A stretch of DNA of 64,000 bases from Nitratireductor soli (GTDB taxonomy: Bacteria; Pseudomonadota; Alphaproteobacteria; Rhizobiales; Rhizobiaceae), in NCBI RefSeq assembly GCF_001050155.1, contig NZ_LFVY01000002.1, positions 186,001 through 250,000 of the forward strand. Direction: 5' to 3'. The first letter of the stretch is position 1. Each line of letters starts with the position of its first letter. Below the pieces are notes generated by a model that worked only from the letters and a program-made list of their open reading frames with translations, did no database searches and was not told where the DNA came from. The position numbers and the translations under genes were made by a program. Positions 1 through 8,155 of this stretch are shown here, piece after piece.

Positions 1-383
1 CCATGGAGAATGTCGAGGACACGGACAACAACGTCACCCGCTTCGTCGTCCTGTCGAAGGAGAAGAGCTGGGCGCGGCGCAAGACGCCGGACCAGACGAT
101 GATGACCACCTTCATCTTCCGTGTGCGCAACGTGCCTGCCGCTCTCTACAAGGCGATGGGCGGCTTCGCGACCAACGGCGTCAACATGACCAAGCTGGAA
201 AGCTATCAGCTCGGCGGCAAGTTCTTCTCGACCCTGTTTTATGCCGATATCGAGGGGCACCCGGACGACCGCAACGTCGCGCTGGCGCTGGAGGAGTTGG
301 GTTTCTTCTCGCGCGAGGTGCGCATCCTGGGCGTCTACGAAGGCCACCCCTTCCGCGCCCTGCAGAGCGAGGATGAGGATTGA
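1..383 (+). CDS. pheA: Prephenate dehydratase, C-terminal part (5' end outside window)
   Basis: The frame is open to the left edge, so this is only the last ~127 residues. They form the end of the catalytic domain plus the regulatory ACT domain. The stretch TTFIFRVRNVPAALYKAMGG followed by GVNMTKLESY is the typical ACT start with the phenylalanine-binding ESxP/ESY region, and the protein ends shortly after the EEL-F repeat of the fold. Prephenate dehydratase converts prephenate to phenylpyruvate in phenylalanine synthesis, and the ACT domain gives feedback inhibition by phenylalanine. A mosaic repeat begins 8 bases after the stop. The identity is firm; the missing N-terminus cannot be judged. 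Confidence 0.9.
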   Translation, partial: MENVEDTDNNVTRFVVLSKEKSWARRKTPDQTMMTTFIFRVRNVPAALYKAMGGFATNGVNMTKLESYQLGGKFFSTLFYADIEGHPDDRNVALALEELGFFSREVRILGVYEGHPFRALQSEDED

Positions 384-390
384 TCCCTAT

Positions 391-482
391 AGCAGTTTGC
401 AGTCAGGTGGAATCACCTGATGTCCGCATAAATACGGAAAAACAATGAGATAGACAGGTTCCGCGTTTCTATGAAACGCTGG
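391..482 (+). repeat. Mosaic palindromic repeat, copy 1
   Basis: About 92 bp built of three imperfect palindromes: GTCAGGTG-gaat-CACCTGA, CCGCATAAATACGG, and GCGTTTC-tat-GAAACGC. Six further copies are at about 8156, 15065, 16046, 26869, 33697 (inverted) and 61474. The stop codon and last three codons of nudC, on the other strand, lie inside this copy. Confidence 0.9.
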
Positions 483-1416
483 ACGCCCAGTCGCGGATGA
501 GGATGTTGGCGATGGCTCCGCCGGGCGGCACGCGGTAGCCTTCGGGATGCTTGTCCTCCAGCATCAAGCGCACCTCGGCGCGCGAGAACCAGCGGCATTC
601 CTCCAGCTCGTTCTCGTCGATGACGATCGCCGTGCTCGTCGCCTCTGCGTAGCAGCCGATCATCAGCGTGTAGGGAAACGGCCAGGGCTGGCTGGCATGA
701 TAGGCGACCTGGCCGATGGCGATGCTCGATTCTTCGGCAATCTCCCGCCGCACCGCCGCCTCGATCGTCTCGCCCGGCTCGACGAAACCGGCCAGGCATG
801 AGACGGCGCCGGGCGCGAAATGCGGCCCGCGGCCGAGCAGGCACGTGTCGCCTCTGAGCGCCAGCATGATGACGACCGGGTCTGTGCGGGGAAAATGCTC
901 GCGCCCGCAGGCTCTGCAGACGCGTTTGTAGCCGCCGGCACGCATTTCGGTCTCGCCGCCGCAGCGGCCGCAGAAGCGGTGGTTCTGATGCCAGGCGACA
1001 AGGGCTGCCCCCTGAGCCAGCGCGCCAAGCGCGGTGCGGTCGATCAGGTCCTGAATGTAGACCGAGCGGTAATCGATGGCCTTGATGCCCTTGGGCAGCG
1101 CCTCCGGGTCGATGTCCGAGGAAACCGCCAGCACCGGCGCACCGCCTTCGTGGCCGAGCAGGACCGCCTCGCCGAAACGGACCGCGAGCGCTTCAGCGTC
1201 ATGGCGGGAGAAATACGGGTTGAATGCGTCCTCGCCTTCGATGCGCAGGCAGATGCGGCCTTCGCCAAGCACGAGCAGCCGTGCGTCGAGACATTCAAGT
1301 GCCCGCACCGCCGCGTCGTCGGCGCGCGTTTCGGCCTGCCGATCGATCAGGTTGCCGGAGAACGCAACGCGCAGGCTGGCCTCGGCCCGAGGCTCATCAA
1401 GGGGAAAAGCGATCAT
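469..1416 (-). CDS. nudC: NAD(+) diphosphatase, Nudix family
   Basis: A 315-residue protein hydrolysing NADH/NAD+ to NMN(H) and AMP, or removing NAD caps from RNA. A central zinc ribbon has four cysteines (CGRCGG, then CRACG, about residues 150-172). It is followed by the Nudix box GFVEPGETIEAAVRREIAEE, which fits GX5EX7REUXEE. The N-terminal extension and length match NudC rather than a bare Nudix enzyme. The ATG at 1416 was chosen because the frame upstream runs into the HIT gene region and shows no family similarity. The last codons (SVS) and the TAG come from the mosaic repeat, so the C-terminus has been remodelled by the repeat. Confidence 0.92.
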   Translation of the reverse strand: MIAFPLDEPRAEASLRVAFSGNLIDRQAETRADDAAVRALECLDARLLVLGEGRICLRIEGEDAFNPYFSRHDAEALAVRFGEAVLLGHEGGAPVLAVSSDIDPEALPKGIKAIDYRSVYIQDLIDRTALGALAQGAALVAWHQNHRFCGRCGGETEMRAGGYKRVCRACGREHFPRTDPVVIMLALRGDTCLLGRGPHFAPGAVSCLAGFVEPGETIEAAVRREIAEESSIAIGQVAYHASQPWPFPYTLMIGCYAEATSTAIVIDENELEECRWFSRAEVRLMLEDKHPEGYRVPPGGAIANILIRDWASSVS

Positions 1417-1447
1417 CGATGAAGAGGGTTCCGTTGTGCCGCCATGA

Positions 1448-1867
1448 TCATAGTTTCGCGCGTATGGTTTCGGCAAGCTGGTGCAGATCCTCACGCCGGT
1501 AGGGCTCGCGTAAGCCATGGCCCCAGACCGGACCGGGCCAGCCGGCGTCGCCCTCGTTGCGGGCCACCACATGAATGTGCAGTTGCCGCACCACATTGCC
1601 GAGCGCCGCGCAATTGATCTTCGTGCAGCCTGTCGTGTCCTTCAGCGCCTGCGAGACCATGTTGGTCTCGAAGCTGACCATCGCCTGGTCGAGCGGCGTC
1701 AGATCATGGATTTCCTCCGCGCCGGGCCGTTGCGGGATGAGCAGCAGCCACGGCCAGCGACGGTCGTCGCGAATGCGCAATTCGCACAGGCCGAGCCACA
1801 TGACGTGCAGGCTCTCGGCCTCCAGCCGCGGGTCGAGCTCGAATCCTGGCTTGTCGCCCGGCAGCAT
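1448..1867 (-). CDS. HIT family nucleotide-binding protein
   Basis: A 139-residue protein with the histidine triad written QLHIHVVAR (HxHxH-type) near residue 95, followed by a PVWG segment typical of the bacterial HIT/FHIT-like group. HIT proteins hydrolyse or transfer nucleoside monophosphates; the exact substrate cannot be read from the sequence. The ATG at 1867 follows the purine-rich AAGAGGGA and begins the conserved region. It lies 31 bases upstream of nudC on the same strand, so the two probably share a transcript. The open frame extends far upstream antisense to dnaX, but that part is a composition shadow. Confidence 0.85.
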   Translation of the reverse strand: MLPGDKPGFELDPRLEAESLHVMWLGLCELRIRDDRRWPWLLLIPQRPGAEEIHDLTPLDQAMVSFETNMVSQALKDTTGCTKINCAALGNVVRQLHIHVVARNEGDAGWPGPVWGHGLREPYRREDLHQLAETIRAKL

Positions 1868-1995
1868 GGCATCCCTCTTGGTCTTTCCACAAAAGCTAGA
1901 GGGCTGCGACCGCCCCTGCAAGCGATTGATTGCGTGGACCAGGGAAAGCGCATCTCCTCCCTTGCATTTGCCGCCAGGATTGCCGATATGGGAAC

Positions 1996-2093
1996 CGGGA
2001 GGTTGGTGGTGGACGAGCCACTCGCCAACCGGGTCAGGTCCGGAAGGAAGCAGCCCTAACGAGCCAGGCACGGGTCGCCGTGCCAGCCTCCCG
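1996..2093 (+). ncRNA. ffs: Signal recognition particle RNA, 4.5S type
   Basis: The hallmark SRP domain IV sequence GGTCAGGTCCGGAAGGAAGC is present at 2032-2051, followed by AGCCCTAACG. The 5' CGGGAGGTTGG pairs with the distal CCAGCCTCCCG, closing a single ~98-nt hairpin as in the short bacterial SRP RNA. The position just upstream of dnaX is the usual one in alphaproteobacteria. Together with Ffh it targets membrane proteins. The ends are estimated from the closing stem. Confidence 0.95.
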
Positions 2094-2106
2094 CCTTGCC
2101 ATCCGG

Positions 2107-2164
2107 TTTGTCCATTTTGTCCATTTTGTCCATTGACGGCCAATGTACTCCAAGTGGACATTGG
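2107..2164 (+). repeat. Three tandem 9-bp repeats and a hairpin between ffs and dnaX
   Basis: TTTGTCCAT is repeated three times without change at 2107-2133. A small inverted repeat follows, CCAATGT (2140-2146) and ACATTGG (2158-2164). Both lie in the leader of dnaX, 37-94 bases before its start. No known motif is recognised; it may be regulatory or simple replication slippage. Confidence 0.6.
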
Positions 2165-2200
2165 ACAAGCACAGGACAGCGAACGGAGCGCAGCGACCCA

Positions 2201-4042
2201 ATGACCGAGGCCGGCAGCAAAGCAAGCGACAAGGCCGGCGGCGCCTACCGGGTTCTGGCACGCAAATACCGTCCCAGCGATTTTTCGACCCTGATCGGCC
2301 AGGAGCCGATGGTCCGCACGCTGACCAATGCGTTCGCCGCGGGCCGCATCGCCCAGGCATGGATGCTGACCGGCGTGCGCGGGGTCGGCAAGACGACCAC
2401 AGCGCGCATCCTGGCGCGCGCGCTGAACTACAAGACCGACGCGATCGACCAGCCGACGGTGGAGCTTTCGCAGGAGGGCGAGCACTGCCGCGCCATCCTC
2501 GAAGGCCGCCATGTCGATGTCATCGAGATGGACGCGGCCTCGCACACCGGCATCGACGACATCCGCGAGATCATCGAGCAGGTGCGCTACGCCCCGGTCT
2601 CGGCGCGCTACAAGGTCTACATCATCGACGAGGTCCACATGCTCTCCAACCAGGCCTTCAACGGCCTGTTGAAGACGCTCGAGGAACCGCCGCCGCATGT
2701 GAAGTTCATCTTCGCCACCACCGAGATCCGCAAGGTGCCGATCACCATCCTGTCGCGCTGCCAGCGTTTCGACCTGCGCCGCATCGATGCCGCCGTTATC
2801 AAGACGGACCTGGCGCGCATCGGCGGGCTGGAAGATGTCGAGGCCGAGGACGATGCGCTGGCGATGATCGCCCGGGCCGCCGAAGGCTCGATGCGCGACG
2901 CACAGTCGATCTTCGACCAGGCGATCGCCCATTCGTCCGGCAAGGTGACGGCCGGCACCGTGCGCGACATGCTGGGGCTGGCCGACCGCTCGCGCGTCAT
3001 CGACCTGTTCGAGCACCTGATGAAGGGCGACGTGGCGGCCGCGCTGGCCGAGTTCCGCGCGCAATACGATGTCGGCGCCGATCCGGCGACGGTGCTCAAC
3101 GACCTGGCCGAGTTCAACCATCTGGTGACCCGGCTGCGCTTCGTGCCCGAAGCCGGCGAGGACGCAGCACTTTCCGAAGACGAACGCGTGCGCGGGCTTG
3201 AGTTTTCCAGAGCGCTTTCCGTTCGCGTCCTGTCGCGCGCCTGGCAGATGCTGCTGAAGGGCATCCAGGAAGTGCAGTCGTCTGGCCGGCCGATGGCCGC
3301 CGGCGAAATGGTGCTGATCCGCATCGCCCACGCGGCCAATCTGCCGACGCTCGACGAGGCGCTGAAGACGATCGAAGACCGGCCTGCCGGTAGCGGCAAC
3401 GGGCATTCGTCCGGCCCCGCGCCGTCCGCCCCGGTTGGCAATGGCGGGGGCAACGGGGGAAGCCATGGCGGCGATGCCGCGATGACCGGCGCCGTCTCCG
3501 CGCAGCGCATGCCGGTATCGGGCGGCGGACAGGCCATGCGGCTCGTCCAGCCGGCCTTTGCCGAGGAGGAAGCGCCCGCGCCGATCCCGCCCACAATGCA
3601 GGAGCAGCCGGCCGACACGATGCCGCTCGCCTCGTTGCAGGACATTGCCGATTTGGCCGACGCCAACCGGGACATGGCCTTCAAGGTTCTGTTCAGGCGC
3701 TATGTGCGGCTCGTGCAGATCGAGCCGGGGCGGCTTTCGCTCAATCTGGCCGAAGGCGCGCCGAAGACCCTGCTCGGCGACCTGACCAGCCGGCTGAAGG
3801 ACTGGACCGGCCGCCGCTGGATCGTTTCGCTGTCGAGCGAACAGGGCGACCCTACCCTTTCGGAGGAAGAGGAGGGCCGCCGGCAGAGCGTCATGGCCGA
3901 CGCCAGGGCCGATCCCGCGGTGGCGGCGATCCTGCAGAAGTTCCCCGGCGCGCGCATCATCGACGTGCGCATTCCCGACGCTGCAGTGGAAGACACCGAA
4001 CCGGTTGCCGAACTGGAACCGGACGAAGACGACGATTTCTGA
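2201..4042 (+). CDS. dnaX: DNA polymerase III subunit tau (gamma/tau)
   Basis: A 613-residue clamp-loader ATPase. Walker A is GVRGVGKT (about residues 58-65), Walker B is DEVHML, and sensor-1/arginine-finger regions include [11 protein letters not shown] central Gly/Pro/Ser-rich linker (about 395-470) leads to the C-terminal tau domain that contacts polymerase III. The four-cysteine zinc module of E. coli DnaX is reduced to a single Cys (EHCRAI), which from memory is usual in Rhizobiales. The ATG at 2201 starts the conserved ARKYRPSDF region after a short leader. It heads the dnaX-ybaB-recR group and follows ffs. Confidence 0.96.
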   Translation: MTEAGSKASDKAGGAYRVLARKYRPSDFSTLIGQEPMVRTLTNAFAAGRIAQAWMLTGVRGVGKTTTARILARALNYKTDAIDQPTVELSQEGEHCRAILEGRHVDVIEMDAASHTGIDDIREIIEQVRYAPVSARYKVYIIDEVHMLSNQAFNGLLKTLEEPPPHVKFIFATTEIRKVPITILSRCQRFDLRRIDAAVIKTDLARIGGLEDVEAEDDALAMIARAAEGSMRDAQSIFDQAIAHSSGKVTAGTVRDMLGLADRSRVIDLFEHLMKGDVAAALAEFRAQYDVGADPATVLNDLAEFNHLVTRLRFVPEAGEDAALSEDERVRGLEFSRALSVRVLSRAWQMLLKGIQEVQSSGRPMAAGEMVLIRIAHAANLPTLDEALKTIEDRPAGSGNGHSSGPAPSAPVGNGGGNGGSHGGDAAMTGAVSAQRMPVSGGGQAMRLVQPAFAEEEAPAPIPPTMQEQPADTMPLASLQDIADLADANRDMAFKVLFRRYVRLVQIEPGRLSLNLAEGAPKTLLGDLTSRLKDWTGRRWIVSLSSEQGDPTLSEEEEGRRQSVMADARADPAVAAILQKFPGARIIDVRIPDAAVEDTEPVAELEPDEDDDF

Positions 4043-4059
4043 GAAGATTGGAGACCACC

Positions 4060-4383
4060 ATGCGCGATCTCATGGGCCTGATGGGCAAGGCAAAGGAAAT
4101 GCAGGCCAAGTTCCAGGCAATGCAGGAAGAAATTGCCCAGATGGAAGCCGAGGGCCAGGCCGCCGGCGGCGCCGTCAAGGTGATCCTGTCGGGCAAGTTC
4201 GAAATGAAGAAGCTCGACATCGATCCCTCGCTCTTCAAGGAGGACGATGTGGAGATCCTGGAAGACCTGATTCTCGCCGCCCACAATGACGCCAAGGCCA
4301 AGGTCGAGGCGATCATGCAGCAGAAGACCCAGGAGATGACGGCCGGCCTGCCGATTCCGCCGGGCATGAAATTGCCGTTCTAG
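4060..4383 (+). CDS. YbaB/EbfC family nucleoid-associated protein
   Basis: A 107-residue protein starting [19 protein letters not shown], the typical coiled N-terminal helix of YbaB, with the conserved core ([20 protein letters not shown]) and a C-terminal end in [12 protein letters not shown]. YbaB dimers bind DNA and are almost always encoded between dnaX and recR. The gene follows dnaX by 17 bases, with GATTGGAG upstream of the ATG. A TTG 12 bases earlier is open but less likely to be the start. Its stop codon overlaps a small inverted repeat that begins the inserted PIN module. Confidence 0.93.
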   Translation: MRDLMGLMGKAKEMQAKFQAMQEEIAQMEAEGQAAGGAVKVILSGKFEMKKLDIDPSLFKEDDVEILEDLILAAHNDAKAKVEAIMQQKTQEMTAGLPIPPGMKLPF

Positions 4384-4404
4384 AATGAAATATGCTATCA
4401 TTCT
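4382..4404. promoter_or_regulatory. Inverted repeat at the start of the PIN module
   Basis: AGAATGA (4382-4388) and TCATTCT (4398-4404) are exact inverted repeats with a 9-base AT-rich spacer containing TATGCTA. The site begins at the ybaB stop codon and ends 22 bases before the next start. It could be an operator for self-regulation of the downstream pair, as in toxin-antitoxin operons, or a weak hairpin. This reading is inference from position. Confidence 0.4.
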
Positions 4405-4425
4405 TATTATGAGCGAGAAGCCGTC

Positions 4426-4719
4426 ATGGAAATGAAGCAGGCCGTTGTTGAGGCCAAAACAGTTATACTTGATCTCTACGCCGATGAAGGTATCGACGAA
4501 ATCGGATTGGAAGAGGTTGAGTTTGATCCGGCAGAAGCTATTTGGAACATCACCATAGGATTTCGGCGCCCATGGTCTCGATCCGCTCGTTCGGAGAGTA
4601 AGTTTGTCAGTGCGATGTTCTCTTCATACGGCGAACGTTGGTACAAGACAGTCCGGATTTCTGATGTAGATCGAAAGTTATTGTCTGTTAAGGATCGTAT
4701 CCTTAAGGACGCTGCTTAG
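4426..4719 (+). CDS. Small protein paired with a PIN-domain protein, function unknown
   Basis: A 97-residue protein, clearly lower in GC than its neighbours. The body GLEEVEFDPAEAIWNITIGF followed by RRPW, and the end YKTVRISDVDRKLLSVKDR, resemble a widespread family of ~100-residue proteins that I recall next to PIN-like proteins, but I can assign no proven activity. The ATG at 4426 is preceded by GCGAGAAG; an ATG at 4432 is an alternative. Its TAG shares one base with the GTG start of the next gene, so the two are translationally coupled. By context it could be an antitoxin or partner of the PIN protein. Confidence 0.65.
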   Translation: MEMKQAVVEAKTVILDLYADEGIDEIGLEEVEFDPAEAIWNITIGFRRPWSRSARSESKFVSAMFSSYGERWYKTVRISDVDRKLLSVKDRILKDAA

Positions 4720-5210
4720 TGTTGCCGCTGTTGCGCGGTCGAAAACTACTTGTAGATTCGAATTTGCTGGTGCTGTTGTGTGTGGGAAATGCTGGGGAGA
4801 ATTATATTTCCAGCCACAAGCGGCTCAGGGCATTCGACGTGACGGACTTCGAATTGCTCCAGAAGATCGTGAGAGATGCAGCACAGCTATCAATACTGCC
4901 GAACATCGCTACCGAAACGTCAAATTTGATCAGGCATTTCGCTTTGCCGGTCCGGGATCGCTTCTCTGAAGTTTTGAAACGGATGACTTTAGAGTTTTTT
5001 GAGTTCTCCGTGCCCAGCAGGAGCGCGGTCGAACAGCCGGATTACGCCCGGTTGGGGTTGACGGATGCTGCAATCCTTAAGGCTTTGGAGAGAGAAAGGG
5101 ACTTGATGCTGATAACCTCAGATCTTGGTCTGTACCTGGCTGCGATGCAGAGGGATTTCGATGCGGTGAATTTCAATCACCTCAAAGAACAACGACCGGA
5201 TTTAAGTTGA
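4719..5210 (+). CDS. PIN-like domain protein, putative ribonuclease
   Basis: A 163-residue protein with the acidic pattern of PIN nucleases: LLVDSN near residues 10-15, an ATETSN segment in the middle with the second acidic residue, and GLTDAAIL and LITSDLGL near the C-terminus. PIN domains are Mg-dependent RNases, often toxins of toxin-antitoxin pairs. At 163 residues it is somewhat longer than a VapC (~130). The GTG start overlaps the previous stop. The base composition is AT-rich compared with dnaX and recR. The pair sits exactly between ybaB and recR, which are normally adjacent, pointing to insertion. The toxin role is inference. Confidence 0.7.
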   Translation: MLPLLRGRKLLVDSNLLVLLCVGNAGENYISSHKRLRAFDVTDFELLQKIVRDAAQLSILPNIATETSNLIRHFALPVRDRFSEVLKRMTLEFFEFSVPSRSAVEQPDYARLGLTDAAILKALERERDLMLITSDLGLYLAAMQRDFDAVNFNHLKEQRPDLS

Positions 5211-5226
5211 GGGCCTTTAGCGGCTA

Positions 5227-5832
5227 ATGTCCAAATCCATCGCCGGCCCTGAAATCGAACGCCTGATCCAGCTCCTGGCTCGCGTGCCCGGGCTCGGACC
5301 CCGCTCGGCACGCCGTGCGGCGCTGCATCTGATCAAGAAGAAGGAGCAGCTTTTCGCGCCGCTGTCCGCCGCCATGGCCGAGGCGCTCGACCGGGTGCGC
5401 ATCTGCTCAAATTGCGGCAATGTCGACACCAGCGATCCCTGCACCATCTGCACCGACCCGCGCCGAGAGGACACCACGCTGATCGTCGTCGAGGATGTCG
5501 CCGATTTGTGGGCGCTCGAACGCGCCGCGGCGATGAACGCGCGCTATCACGTGCTCGGCGGCACGCTGTCGCCGCTCGACGGCGTCGGGCCCGACGATCT
5601 GAACATCAAGGGTCTGGTGAGCCGCGTTGCCGCCGGCGGGATTACCGAACTGATCCTGGCGGTCAACGCGACGGTCGAGGGGCAGACGACGGCGCACTAC
5701 ATCACCGACCAGGTGTCCGGTCTCGGCGTCAAGGTGACCCGGCTTGCCCATGGCGTTCCGGTGGGTGGGGAACTCGACTATCTCGACGAGGGGACGCTGT
5801 CGGCCGCGCTCAGATCGCGCACGACGTTTTAG
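5227..5832 (+). CDS. recR: Recombination protein RecR
   Basis: A 201-residue protein of standard length. In order it has a helix-hairpin-helix ([19 protein letters not shown]), a four-cysteine zinc finger ([16 protein letters not shown], about residues 59-74) and a Toprim domain ([14 protein letters not shown]). RecR works with RecF and RecO to load RecA on gapped DNA. It would normally follow ybaB in one operon; here the PIN pair lies between, with the PIN stop 16 bases upstream. A separate repeat module follows its stop. Confidence 0.96.
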   Translation: MSKSIAGPEIERLIQLLARVPGLGPRSARRAALHLIKKKEQLFAPLSAAMAEALDRVRICSNCGNVDTSDPCTICTDPRREDTTLIVVEDVADLWALERAAAMNARYHVLGGTLSPLDGVGPDDLNIKGLVSRVAAGGITELILAVNATVEGQTTAHYITDQVSGLGVKVTRLAHGVPVGGELDYLDEGTLSAALRSRTTF

Positions 5833-5873
5833 AGCGCCGTGCGTCCATTTGGACGCTACACAAGGACGCTCTG
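5832..5873 (-). repeat. Solo 41-bp repeat module, inverted copy of 16109-16150
   Basis: The sequence from GAGCGCCGTGCGTCC to AAGGACGCTCT is the exact reverse complement of 16109-16150, where the same module replaces the 3' half of a mosaic repeat. It contains the small palindrome GCGTCC-attt-GGACGC. It lies directly on the recR stop codon. Confidence 0.8.
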
Positions 5874-5887
5874 AAATTTTGAATCTA

Positions 5888-5932
5888 CGCATCGGCTTTC
5901 CGAAAATCGATTCCGATCTTCGGGCCGATGCG
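5888..5932. repeat. Palindromic intergenic repeat downstream of recR
   Basis: Arms CGCATCGGC (5888-5896) and GCCGATGCG (5924-5932) enclose a second nested pair, CCGAA and TTCGG. It forms a long hairpin between recR and the transglycosylase gene. I recall similar CCGAAAATCGATTCCGA palindromes as dispersed repeats in Mesorhizobium-like genomes. No T-run follows, so it is not a classic terminator. Confidence 0.6.
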
Positions 5933-5969
5933 ATAGGGCGCACCGCCGCGCCTTTGAGGGAGATACGCC

Positions 5970-7202
5970 GTGAAGCCGTCGCAACTTTTCCGTGTGATGT
6001 TTGTCTTGATCGCCAGCGTGATCGCCGGCGCCGCGGCGGCGCAATCCGTCGACCGGCAGTTCCAGACATGGCTCACCAACGATCTCTGGCCCGAGGCGCA
6101 GCGGCGCGGGATTTCGCCGGCGACGTTCAAGGCCGCCTTCGCCGGCGTCACGCCGAACCTGAAACTGCCCGATCTGATCCTGCCGGGCGAAAGCAAGCCG
6201 CGCGGCTCGGCCCAGCATCAGGCGGAATTCCGCGCGCCGGCCGCCTACTTCCAGCACATTGGCGGGGTGGTCTCGGGCGGCCGCGCACGGGCCGGTAGGC
6301 TGGATGGCGTGCTTGGCGCCATCGAACGGCGCTATGGCGTGTCGCGTGGCATCCTGCTGGCCATCTGGGGTCGTGAATCGGGTTTCGGCAGCGCCAGGAT
6401 CCCCTACGATGCGTTCGAGGTTCTGGGCACCAAGGCATTTCTCGCCACCCGCAAGGAGATGTTCCGCCAGGAGGTTCTGGCGGCGCTGGAAATGGTCGAG
6501 AAGCGTGGCGTCGGTCCGCGTGCCATGCGCTCTTCATGGGCCGGCGCCATGGGCCAGCCGCAATTCATGCCGACCTCCTATCTGAAGTATGCCGTCGATG
6601 GCGATGGCGACGGGCGTGCCGACATCTGGAACTCGGAAGCCGACACGCTGGCCTCGATCGCCAACTATCTGGTCCAGCATGGCTGGGTGAAGGGCCGCGA
6701 TTGGGGGTTCGAGGTGACGGTGCCCGACAGCGTGTCCTGCGCGCTCGAAGGACCGGATCGCGGCCGGCGGATCGCCGACTGGCAGGCGCTCGGCATTCGC
6801 CGCATCGGCGGCAAGGCGTTTCCCGCCCATGAGCTGCGCGGTGAGGGCTTCTTGATGATGCCCGCCGGACGTTACGGCCCGGCTTTCATCGTCACGCCGA
6901 ATTTCTACCGGCTGAAGGACTACAATGAGAGCGACCTCTACGCGCTGTTCGTCGGCCATGCGGGCGACCGCATCATGTATGGCAATGCCGAATTCGCCGG
7001 CGCCTGGCAGCGCGTGTCCGGTTTCGACCGTGCCGATGTGGCCGCCCTGCAGCGCGGGCTGGAGCGTCTAGGCCACGATGTCGGCGGCGCCGACGGCCTG
7101 GCCGGGTTCAAGACCCGTCGCTCGATCGGCGCCTGGCAGGAAAAGAATGGTGGACGAGCGACCTGCTTTCCAGAAATTGACACAATGAACAACCTTAGGT
7201 AG
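5970..7202 (+). CDS. Lytic murein transglycosylase, MltB type, with peptidoglycan-binding domain
   Basis: A 410-residue secreted enzyme. Residues 1-25 form a signal peptide ending AAAAQS. The SLT_2/MltB catalytic region includes AIWGRESGFGS with the catalytic Glu, then SSWAGAMGQPQFMPTSYLKY. A C-terminal peptidoglycan-binding domain (about 345-395, GLERLGHDVGGADGLAG and TRRSIGAWQ) anchors it to murein. It cleaves the MurNAc-GlcNAc bond to form 1,6-anhydroMurNAc ends, the substrate later salvaged by anmK and murQ at 46-55 kb in this window. The start is GTG after GGGAGATACGCC. It is complete and of usual length. Confidence 0.9.
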   Translation: MKPSQLFRVMFVLIASVIAGAAAAQSVDRQFQTWLTNDLWPEAQRRGISPATFKAAFAGVTPNLKLPDLILPGESKPRGSAQHQAEFRAPAAYFQHIGGVVSGGRARAGRLDGVLGAIERRYGVSRGILLAIWGRESGFGSARIPYDAFEVLGTKAFLATRKEMFRQEVLAALEMVEKRGVGPRAMRSSWAGAMGQPQFMPTSYLKYAVDGDGDGRADIWNSEADTLASIANYLVQHGWVKGRDWGFEVTVPDSVSCALEGPDRGRRIADWQALGIRRIGGKAFPAHELRGEGFLMMPAGRYGPAFIVTPNFYRLKDYNESDLYALFVGHAGDRIMYGNAEFAGAWQRVSGFDRADVAALQRGLERLGHDVGGADGLAGFKTRRSIGAWQEKNGGRATCFPEIDTMNNLR

Positions 7203-7262
7203 TGCCGTTGCTTGAAGCGGGGGCTTGAGTCGCGCGCTGCGCGGCTGGCTTGAGGAAGAACC

Positions 7263-7466
7263 ATGTTCTCAAAACACTCGTTGCGGTCTCTGTTTTGCGG
7301 AGCCCTGCTCGTCCCGTTGACCCTGTCGCTTGCCGGATGTGCCAATCCATGGTCGCGGGCGCCTTCGGCGGCGCCGTTGCCGCCGGCGACGCTTGGTCAG
7401 CTCGGCGATCCCAGTTGCGATGGAAAGGGACCGATCGACGCCAATTGCATGCCTGCTTCCCAATAG
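7263..7466 (+). CDS. Small lipoprotein, function unknown
   Basis: A 67-residue protein with a lipoprotein signal peptide: positively charged start, hydrophobic core and lipobox LAGC at residues 23-26. The remaining ~41 residues are Pro/Ala-rich with two Cys (SCDGK, NCMP) that could form a disulfide. GAGGAAGAACC precedes the ATG. It follows the transglycosylase by 60 bases and may be cotranscribed. The function is not recognised; an outer-membrane or periplasmic anchor is likely. Confidence 0.7.
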   Translation: MFSKHSLRSLFCGALLVPLTLSLAGCANPWSRAPSAAPLPPATLGQLGDPSCDGKGPIDANCMPASQ

Positions 7467-7689
7467 CCGGTTGCGCGGCCGCGCATCGGCTTCGGGCAAA
7501 GGCGTTTTGCCACTGTGCGGATGCTTGTCGGGTCCTGTCGGGGCACAATGAATGGGTAGCCGGCGAATTATATCGACGAAACGGGCCGCTCGGGTCGCGC
7601 AATTGGCTGGCGACAGGTGAAAAATAGGATAATCTCCCTCTCGGGATGAAAAGGCGGGATGCCGCCATGATTTGAGAGAGGGTTTTCCT

Positions 7690-8133
7690 GTGCTTGTTTC
7701 GACCTTGTTGTCTCGCCTCGGCGCGCTGTTTGCCGCCGCGGTGATCTTGGCCAGTTGTACGGTGGTGGTGGACGAAGGGCCCGACCGACCACGTCCGCCG
7801 CGTCCCGATCGTCCGCAGATGTGCACCCAGCAATACGCGCCGGTCTGCGCCCGCGACGGTCGCCGGGAGCACACCTTCCCGAATGCCTGTACGGCGCGCG
7901 CCTCGGGAGCCCGCATCCTGCACCCCGGCCAATGCCGGGCGCAGTCGGATCGTCCGGATCGGCCCGGCCGTCCGGATCGTCCAGGCCGCCCGGACCGGCC
8001 TGAGAGGCCGCAATTCTGCACGCGCGAGTACAGCCCGGTCTGTGCGCGCCGCGGCGGCAGTGTGCGCACCTTCGGCAATGCCTGCACGGCGCGCGCCGAG
8101 GGCTATCGCGTGATGCGCCCCGGCACCTGCTGA
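7690..8133 (+). CDS. Lipoprotein with two Kazal-type protease-inhibitor-like domains
   Basis: A 147-residue protein from the GTG at 7690 (SD GAGAGAGG at 7674); a TTG start at 7672 is possible. The signal peptide ends in the lipobox LASC (residues 19-22). Two repeats follow, each with the Kazal-like pattern: C-x4-YxPVCARxG ... NACTARA ... PGxC (first CTQQYAPVCARDG, second CTREYSPVCARRG). They are joined by a linker of repeated DRP/GRP units (DRPDRPGRPDRPGRPDRP). Kazal domains inhibit serine proteases; in bacteria the role is mostly unproven. Only two Cys pairs per domain are visible rather than three, so these are reduced Kazal_2/Kazal-like units. Confidence 0.8.
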   Translation: MLVSTLLSRLGALFAAAVILASCTVVVDEGPDRPRPPRPDRPQMCTQQYAPVCARDGRREHTFPNACTARASGARILHPGQCRAQSDRPDRPGRPDRPGRPDRPERPQFCTREYSPVCARRGGSVRTFGNACTARAEGYRVMRPGTC

Positions 8134-8155
8134 GCGGCTTGTGCCGATCGGCTAT

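Noticed and set aside
1448..3466. Minus-strand 672-codon frame reading through dnaX into the HIT gene
   Set aside because: Only the last 139 codons (the HIT protein) are protein-like; the rest is the antisense shadow of dnaX.
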